Source: Pyronema omphalodes
Lineage: Eukaryota > Ascomycota > Pezizomycetes > Pezizales > Pyronemataceae
NCBI GenBank assembly: GCA_024516155.1
Contig: JAJJXM010000061.1
Coordinates: 302,173-366,172 of the forward strand
Reading direction: 5' to 3'
DNA length: 64,000 bases
The notes beneath the pieces were generated by a model. That model did no database searches. It was given only the letters and a program-made list of their open reading frames with translations, and had not been told where the DNA came from. Within the stretch, counting starts at the first letter, position 1. Each line of letters starts with the position of its first letter. Positions 58,303 to 64,000 of the stretch are shown piece by piece. The translations under genes and the position numbers were made by a program.

Positions 58303-58683
58303 TGAGTCACTGTGAACCTGGGCACAGTCCCAACTATGCAGAGGCTTTTCGATCGTCCTTCCAAGTGCTTCGTCCTAGGATAGACAACCACTTCGTTCTC
58401 AAGACAAACAGACACTTCGTTCTCAAGAACTAGTACAGGTATTCAAAAGATAAAGCTAGGAAGTAAATCAATCGATCACAGGCCGAATAAACTTAAGGGT
58501 CGTCTTCGGAGGTATTCGTTGGTGATAATAGGTATCGTCGCGTAGAGGATCAAATGGTTGATGATGGAGGAGACAGAGGGAAGACATAGGGTCTTTTATA
58601 GACTTTCGTCTACAAGTTCGCCCAGCCTTCCTTGGGGAACCAACTGCCAAACTGAGCTTAGGAGATAAGACATGGGTCAAAGC
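58303..58683. other. Unannotated stretch before the retroelement
   Basis: No gene seen. Contains a 20-bp-scale direct repeat (CACTTCGTTCTCAAGA twice, 58389-58430). The boundary with the LTR on its right is not certain. Confidence 0.35.
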
Positions 58684-59720
58684 TGTGACGCATCTGCTGA
58701 GGCTTGCATTATCCTAAGCGCGCAATTAAATTAATTGCTTACTTGCATAATGCTCGCCCTGGTCAGATTAATCCTTGAAATAGCTCACCGTACTACCACA
58801 CCTTCCAATGAGGTGCTGGGGTTATGAGTCACACCGGAGGGCAACTCCGTCTGACTGCATTATGCATGAACTCTTGTGATAATGACGCATGAGTCATTTA
58901 TCGGATGAGTCGCGCCATCATAGATCTCCCTAGAGAATCTCGATTGCAAGTAGAGGTCACTGACATCATAAGGCATCCTGATGCCCTACCGGAGTGGATC
59001 ACTCCGTCACATTCCTGTGTGATGTCATATGTGCCCCACCTGCGCGCACTTGCGCGCAGCCACACCCTGGTGTGGATGCAAACGCCGCCTTGTTCCAAGT
59101 TGGCAGCTCTAGGCCTAAGGACGCGTCATATCAGTTCCATCAAACAGGTTTCCTGAGTGGAGTTCCTTGCTGGACGTCGTCTCATGCCAATGCACTGTTG
59201 ACCCTTGTCCTGCATTCCACTCCTGTTTGCTGACTAGACTCTGCCTTATCTCTTCGCCCAACTGTCCACCCAACTCGTAACACCGGATGACACTCTTGCG
59301 CCGCATCTGCATCTTCTTGGAATCTCCTGTTCCTATGCAGCCCCTATTGTAGCCGTGTATTGCCGAATACTCCTCAGGTATAAGGAGGTGACCTTTCGTC
59401 GTCTTCTTTGTTCTCCATCAGCGTCGTTCGTAGTTGTCTCAAGGGTAAGTCGACACCCTTGAGGTAAGTGTTCCTTTCCCGTTCTCTGTCCTGAATCCTC
59501 CCAAACTGACAGTGAATAATAGTTTCGACGCCTCGGGCCGGGATCCTCGTGAGGTCCCATCGGAAAGTCACGAATCACGTGACGTGGCTCGCCGGAGCTC
59601 CTCTGGGGGTTCCGTCCCGGGATACTAACCTAATTATTCATTCTCCTGTCGAGTTTGCCATATTCTCCATAGCGTTATATATGATACCTATTCTATTCTC
59701 ACACATTATAGGGTGTGACA
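58684..59720 (-). mobile_element. 3' LTR of chromovirus A (outer end approximate)
   Basis: On the minus strand the LTR begins TGTCACACCC at 59720, directly after a polypurine tract. Its other end is not fixed; I place it at 58684, where the plus strand reads TGTGAC, giving a TG...CA element of about 1.04 kb. The partner 5' LTR is beyond the window, so length cannot be verified here. Confidence 0.5.
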
Positions 59721-59732
59721 CCACCTCCCCCC
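59721..59732 (-). other. Polypurine tract of chromovirus A
   Basis: Minus-strand GGGGGGAGGTGG abutting the LTR start TGTCAC, the standard plus-strand primer position of LTR retrotransposons. Confidence 0.75.
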
Positions 59733-59891
59733 TGTTCAAGCTTCGTCCCGAAGCTCGTAGTTCATCATTCTGTGATCGCACCTCGCCGCAGCCAAGTGAT
59801 TAAGTGATCAATTATAGATGTAGTCCTCCAGCCCCTACATCCTACTACCAACTCGACCTAATGAAAACCTCGTGGGGAAAAACATTAAGCC

Positions 59892-60924
59892 TTAATCCTT
59901 GAGTCGGTAGTCCCTCGGAGAGTCAGGATGCTTGAGATGGAATTCTCTTAGCTTTTCCTGACCTCCTACTGAAAAGTTGTCGAAGGGTTCCGCCGTCCAA
60001 TCTTTCTTGTTAGGCCACCCAAGCCATTTAACGAGGTAAAGTACTCTGTTTCCTGATTTATAACTGCTCATGATTTCATCAATGTCGTACTCCTCGCTTC
60101 CCTCAACATCGTCTGCTTCCCTAAGAATTTTATTTGGGTCTGGTGGAGCTCTTGTACCGGTGTGGAAAGGCTCAAGTAGGGAAATATGAAAGACATTATG
60201 AATCTTCCATTTTCGTGGTAATGTGAGACGTAATGCTGTAGGGGATATGACTTTTTCGATTTGAAATGGACCATGAAGTTTGTGATTCAATTTATGTGAT
60301 GGGCGTCTTGTTTTTATGTGTCGTCCATCGAGCATAACCAAGTCTCCAACTTGGTAAGTAGGTGCCTCCTTTCGTTGTAGGTCTGCATACTTTTTCATTC
60401 TTTCTTGTGCTTTCTGTAAGGATATCTTTGCTCCTTCGTGCACAGTATGCATCCAGTGGGCGTATGCTTTGCTGGCAGGATTTCGCACAGCAGTTGCGGT
60501 GGGGTTGCTGGCAATGGGGTTGTAACCGTAATTCGCATAAAAAGGTGAAAGTCCTGTAGCGGTGGTCACTGAGTTGTTGTAGGCAAACTCTGCCATTGGC
60601 AACAAGTCAACCCAATCGTCCATCTCATGATTGACAAAAGAGCGAAGGTAGGCTTCAATTGTCTGGTTCAGTCGTTCCGTCTGTCCGTCGGTTTGAGGGT
60701 GGAACGCTGTGGACATTCTAGGCTTGATAGCTAGTGTCCCAAGAAATGCTTTCCAGGTCGTACTTGTGAACCTGGAGTCCCTATCCGAAATGATGTCTGT
60801 AGGCAGCCCATGTAATTTCCAAATTTCCTTAGCAAAGATTCTGACAAGGTCTGCAGTTGTCGTGCCGTCTTTTTGCAATGGTATGAAGTGGGCCATTTTC
60901 GAAAATCGATCAACTACTACCCAG
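59892..60924 (-). CDS. Chromovirus A polyprotein, integrase C-terminal part and chromodomain (interrupted)
   Basis: Ty3/gypsy chromovirus pol, 3' end only. From the break at 60924 it reads WVVVDRFSKMAHF, with the first catalytic Asp, then ISDRDSRFTS (second Asp) and TDGQTERLNQT (Glu), completing the D,D(35)E core. GPFQIEKVISPTALRL and HNVFHISLLEPF (GPY/F-like region) follow, and a chromodomain (about EEYDIDEIMSS ... YLVKWLGWPNKKDWTAEPF) ends the protein. Chromodomains steer integration to chromatin marks. The frame is open throughout, so the copy was young when hit. Protease, RT, RNase H and the zinc HHCC part lie beyond the inserted element, outside the window. Confidence 0.9.
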
Positions 60925-61660
60925 TGTCACGAACCGCTAGGGATATGCTTCTGGGAGGGATTGTAACCACAGCTGGGCTGTGGTTCGTGGGTGTGACGCT
61001 GGGGATGGCGTACGTCACGGTTAGGGTTTAAGCGAAGAGGTGGAGCTAGGGCTAGGCGAGAGGAGTTAGGGTTAAGCGAGGACAAGGGGGTAAGTGCGGG
61101 GTGGAACGAGGAGGGTTTCCTCGAGGTTTGGGTTATGTTTTGCTTATGTTTTGTATTGTGTTTTGCTTATGTTTTGTATTTGTTTTGTATTATGTTTTGG
61201 TTTATGTTTGTAATGTGTTTTAGTTAGGTTTTGGGAGTCACTGTGGAGCGAAGGGTGTCTCATGATGGATGGAATATCTGCGGGTCAGATGAAGTTGGGA
61301 AATCACATGAGCACAGGGACAAAGGTATATAAGGGGACATTTGTATTTCATTAGTCTAGTACGCAATCAATTATCTATTTACACAAATCCTATCTACACA
61401 CTGCAGTTCTATCATCTAAACCGTGACCACAAACCCAGCCCATCCCAACATACTCACCCATCCCGAATACCTACCTATTCCCCCACCCAGATCCCCATCC
61501 GACGATCCTATCAGAGGCAACGCTGCAGGGACATCCTGTGTACAAGGTAAGTACTGCCTGAGCCCGTGACTAACTCACCTAGAAGTCCAGAGCCGAACCC
61601 GATTGCATAGCAATCCGACGGTTGTATCGCCTGTCGGCCGTGTGTAGCCGGATTTTGACA
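60925..61660 (+). repeat. 5' LTR of element B
   Basis: Begins TGTCACGAACC and ends ...TTTTGACA, giving 5-bp terminal inverted ends TGTCA/TGACA and a length of about 736 bp. Inside are a T/G-rich direct repeat (TATGTTTTG words at 61133-61200), a TATA box (TATATAAG near 61327) and a CA-rich leader. The right boundary is inferred from the TGACA end; no clear tRNA-complementary primer site (TGG...) follows, so priming may be unusual. Confidence 0.6.
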
Positions 61661-61754
61661 TTTGATTGCGTCCTCCGAACGACACCCGATACAACAAAGG
61701 AAGCACAAAGGGCTTCAACCACAACTAAGGAAAAAATAAGAAACAACCAATACC

Positions 61755-62837
61755 GTGGATCCGTTCCGATTGCAGGAGCTGAGCGAGGTTATCGAAAGGG
61801 AAGCCACCGGTCCAGCGAGCCCAGTAACCCCCGAACACCGATCCCGCCCACAGACTCCGGATTCACCGGGACCAGCGCAGATTCCCGAGGACATAGCCTC
61901 CATAATGGCCTCTCAACAGGGAACGAGCGGTATGACGCCACCCTCGGTCGTGATGACCCAGGAGCAGCTTCAACAACTGTTCCAACAACTCACATATCGA
62001 CCCTCCCCGACCAGTAATCCCAAGGTCGAGGATCCCGAACTCTATCACGGCGAGAGGACGAAGCTTCGGGCTTTCCTAACTCAGTGCGAGCTGAAGTTCA
62101 ACTGTGAACCGAACAGGTTCGACAGTGATATTAAAAAGGTTAATTACGCCAGTTCGCGGTGCCGGGGAAATGCGTGGTCATGGATTGAACCCTCCATCGA
62201 GAGAGGGAGGAGCACGTACACCACCTGGGAGGCATTCAAGACTGCCGTCTCGAGAGCATTTGGAGAGGCGGATTCCAGGGAAGTAGCGAGGAGGAAATTC
62301 AAAAATGTCCGTCAGGGAAATCGGTCCGCCGCAGCGTATTGGGCCGAGTTCCAGAGAATCATCGCGGACCTGCGTTACAACGACGAAATCTACATTGATC
62401 AGTTCAGCGATGGACTTCATGTGGACGTACAAAGGCAACTCGCCATCCTCGAGACCCGTCCGACGAAGATAATCGATTTCGCAAACAAAGCAATTGCATT
62501 GGACAACCGGCTGTTCAATTTCCGGACCCTGCGAAACCGATTCGAACCTCAGTACCAGAATTTCCATCCGAGGAACGGCCACCAGGGATCGACCTTCTCG
62601 GAACCCGAGCCGATGGAACTGGATGCCACTCGGAGGGGCAGGCCTAGGGATAGGACCGAGGAAGAGAAACGACGAAAAAACAACGAGTGTTTCAACTGCG
62701 GGAAGACGGGCCACTATGCCGCCAAATGCCCCCACAAGAAACCAATGGGGGAACGACGAACGTACCGGGCGGCAGAAGCCAACATCGACGAGGAACAAGT
62801 CGAAGAAAGAGCGGGAAAAGAGGATCCCCAGGAGTAA
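61755..62837 (+). CDS. gag: Element B Gag (capsid/nucleocapsid), start codon altered
   Basis: 360-codon Gag frame. It opens at GTG in a perfect ATG context (ACCGTGGATCC); the first ATG is at 61905. The capsid (Retrotrans_gag) region covers about residues 95-235, with YHGERTKLRAFLTQCELKF, AWSWIEPSIERG and SAAAYWAEFQRIIADLRYND. A basic segment and one CCHC zinc knuckle (CFNCGKTGHYAAKC, residues 312-325) follow. The stop at 62835 precedes pol in the -1 frame. Gag forms the particle that packages element RNA in the cytoplasm. Confidence 0.88.
   Translation: MDPFRLQELSEVIEREATGPASPVTPEHRSRPQTPDSPGPAQIPEDIASIMASQQGTSGMTPPSVVMTQEQLQQLFQQLTYRPSPTSNPKVEDPELYHGERTKLRAFLTQCELKFNCEPNRFDSDIKKVNYASSRCRGNAWSWIEPSIERGRSTYTTWEAFKTAVSRAFGEADSREVARRKFKNVRQGNRSAAAYWAEFQRIIADLRYNDEIYIDQFSDGLHVDVQRQLAILETRPTKIIDFANKAIALDNRLFNFRTLRNRFEPQYQNFHPRNGHQGSTFSEPEPMELDATRRGRPRDRTEEEKRRKNNECFNCGKTGHYAAKCPHKKPMGERRTYRAAEANIDEEQVEERAGKEDPQE
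62813..62819 (+). promoter_or_regulatory. Candidate -1 frameshift slippery site
   Basis: GGGAAAA read as G GGA AAA in the gag frame, fitting X XXY YYZ, five codons (15 nt) before the gag stop, with pol in the -1 frame. A downstream structure was not assessed. Confidence 0.45.
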
Positions 62838-62839
62838 AA

Positions 62840-64000
62840 AAACAAGGTGGACTTCTGGGGACGAAGAGTTCCGCCGAACCAGACAATCCGGAACCAGCCT
62901 ACATGATATCGAGCGTAGGGCCATACCGGCGAGATGAAAAGATCATATTGAAAGTAGTAATAAAAGGAAAAGATAATCGAGAACACACCACGACGGCCAT
63001 GGTGGACTGTGGAGCGACGGAGAACTTCATCGATAAGGAATATGCGGAAAAGGTGGGGATTCCGTTGAAAAAGAAGGACGTCCCACGAAGGGTGTTGGCA
63101 GTGGACGGACGAGAGATAGCTAGTGGACCAGTCACCCACGAAGCTATGGTAAGATTACAGATCAACAACCATCAGGAGGATATTCGACTGCATTGTATCA
63201 CGATTGGAAACTCACCTATCATTGTGGGACTTCCATGGCTCCGAACGCACAACCCCAGTATCGACTGGAACGAGGGAAGAGTTACGTTCGACTCGGCGCG
63301 TTGCGCTAAGAGGTGCCTAGGGACCTCGACCTCACCTCACGCGACCACGGTAACGGAAAACGACGCTATTCAGCAATATCGACTGGACACTGCGCAGGCC
63401 GCAGCCAGGGAAGAAAGAATATGCGAAGCAAGTTGGGAAGAAAGGAAGGAAACCTGGGGAAGTAGAACGAGGAAAAAGGAACAAGAAGCGGCGCCGTGGC
63501 GAAGAAGGATCGGAAAGGACCAGGAAAGAGAGGGGGAAGAGGAGCAACAAGGAAGGGTCCAAGTCGGGGCACAAGATGATCTCCTTCGAAGGGAATTCGA
63601 GGAGGACATGGGAAAGGACGAAGAAGAAGAGGAGCTAGAAGGAACCTGGGAAGACGGACAAGGTGATCCTCTTCAAATAAGGGTCGAGAAGGACCAGGAG
63701 GAGGAGGAACGAAAAGAGATCGAAGGTAGCGAACAAAACGATCCTTTTCGAATGCAGACTGAGGAAAAGGACGGGAAAGAGGAGGAATGGAAAGAGTCCC
63801 GGGATGCTGCACAAAACGATCCTTTTCGAATGCAGCCCGAAGGGAAAGAAATAAAAGAGGAACGGAAACGGATCCGGGATGGTGCAGAAAAGGATCCTTT
63901 CGAATGCAGGCCGATGGAAACGAGGAAGATGGGGAAGATGAGGAGGAATCGGAAGGAAACCTTGACTGGATCGCTTACGCCGCCATGGGATCGCTCCAGG
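62840..64000 (+). CDS. pol: Element B Pol, protease and start of a charged linker (partial)
   Basis: Frame -1 relative to gag. The aspartic protease has the catalytic MVDCGATENFI at about 63000 and ends IIVGLPWLRTHNPSIDW near 63260, normal for gypsy protease. A long Glu/Lys/Arg linker then runs to the window edge with repeats of about 75-84 bp sharing [Q]-[N]-D-P-F-R-M-Q-like cores (63567, 63650, 63733, 63808, 63883). In the last repeat one T is missing (CCTTTCGAATG against CCTTTTCGAATG, near 63898), so the acidic frame continues shifted by one. This disables the copy unless it is a sequencing error. Reverse transcriptase is not in the window. Confidence 0.8.

Larger units (their letters stand above)
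60925..64000 (+). mobile_element. Chromovirus-like Ty3/gypsy element B, 5' part, nested in element A
   Basis: Inserted into the integrase gene of element A in opposite orientation. Order: LTR, gag, protease; reverse transcriptase onwards is beyond the window. Expected target-site duplication next to the LTR start would be CCAGT-like (60920-60924), to be matched at the far end. Confidence 0.85.

Noticed and set aside
57820..61080. TTAGGG words suggesting telomeric repeats
   Set aside because: Only isolated copies (57829-57836, 61020, 61068), no tandem array.
62178..62924. 248-codon minus-strand ORF
   Set aside because: Antisense shadow of gag, which has a CCHC knuckle and capsid motifs on the plus strand.
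63332..63812. Minus-strand ORFs rich in Pro/Leu/Ser
   Set aside because: Shadow of the Glu/Lys-rich pol linker.

Overview
This is a eukaryotic window from a filamentous ascomycete (Pezizomycotina-like). The evidence is short spliceosomal introns (about 45-80 nt) with GT...AG ends and CTAAC/CTAAT-like branch sites, intron-bearing nuclear tRNAs, fungal-specific families (Fung_rhodopsin-type 7TM protein, SUN/GH132 cell-wall protein, MARVEL protein, HNM1/GABA-permease-like APC transporter), a Kex2-processed repeat precursor, and Ty3/gypsy chromovirus elements. Gene density is low, roughly 25 supportable genes in 64 kb, with long non-coding stretches rich in homopolymers and microsatellites. I cannot fix the genus from the sequence alone.

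Layout. 0.8-2.6 kb (-): APC-family permease, three exons. 4.4-5.8 kb (+): 7TM rhodopsin-like integral membrane protein, four exons. 7.2-7.9 kb (-): two-exon unknown protein. 8.4 kb: tRNA-Tyr. 11.2 kb: small membrane protein. 12.6 kb: 12-bp microsatellite. 13.7 kb: tRNA-Arg. 14.3-15.4 kb (-): SUN-family secreted protein. 15.7-18.0 kb (-): a run of small single-pass membrane proteins. 22.1-23.5 kb (-): coiled-coil protein, followed by a duplicated exon-like segment. 27.4-28.0 kb: tRNA-Ala and tRNA-Pro with a perfect 18-bp hairpin between them. 28.3-29.5 kb (-): two-exon charged protein. 30.8 kb (+): small coiled-coil protein. 32.1-33.8 kb: unknown gene between two long imperfect inverted repeats. 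34.7-35.7 kb (-): MARVEL protein, four exons. 35.8-40.8 kb: gene desert. 40.9-52.9 kb: small orphan membrane or acidic proteins and the Kex2-repeat precursor (45.9-46.9 kb). 55.9-57.0 kb (+): membrane protein with a duplicated Cys/His motif. 57.5-58.3 kb: small candidate tail-anchored protein and a 60-bp minisatellite. 58.7-64.0 kb: nested chromoviruses.

The most interesting locus is the 359-residue secretory precursor at 45864-46943 (-): a signal peptide, an RR site, then twelve 28-residue repeats, eleven of them ending in Lys-Arg. Kex2 cleavage would release many copies of two related 26-residue Trp/Asp/Gly-rich peptides, as in fungal peptide pheromone, repellent-type or RiPP precursors. 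Its mature sequence does not resemble a family I recognise, and no tailoring enzyme is visible nearby. The second theme is an unusual number of small, apparently lineage-specific single-pass membrane proteins, which would be missed or merged by ordinary gene calling because of tiny exons.

At the right end one chromovirus (minus strand: integrase plus chromodomain, polypurine tract, 3' LTR) is interrupted inside its integrase by a second element (plus strand: 5' LTR, gag, protease). The rest of both elements lies beyond the window.
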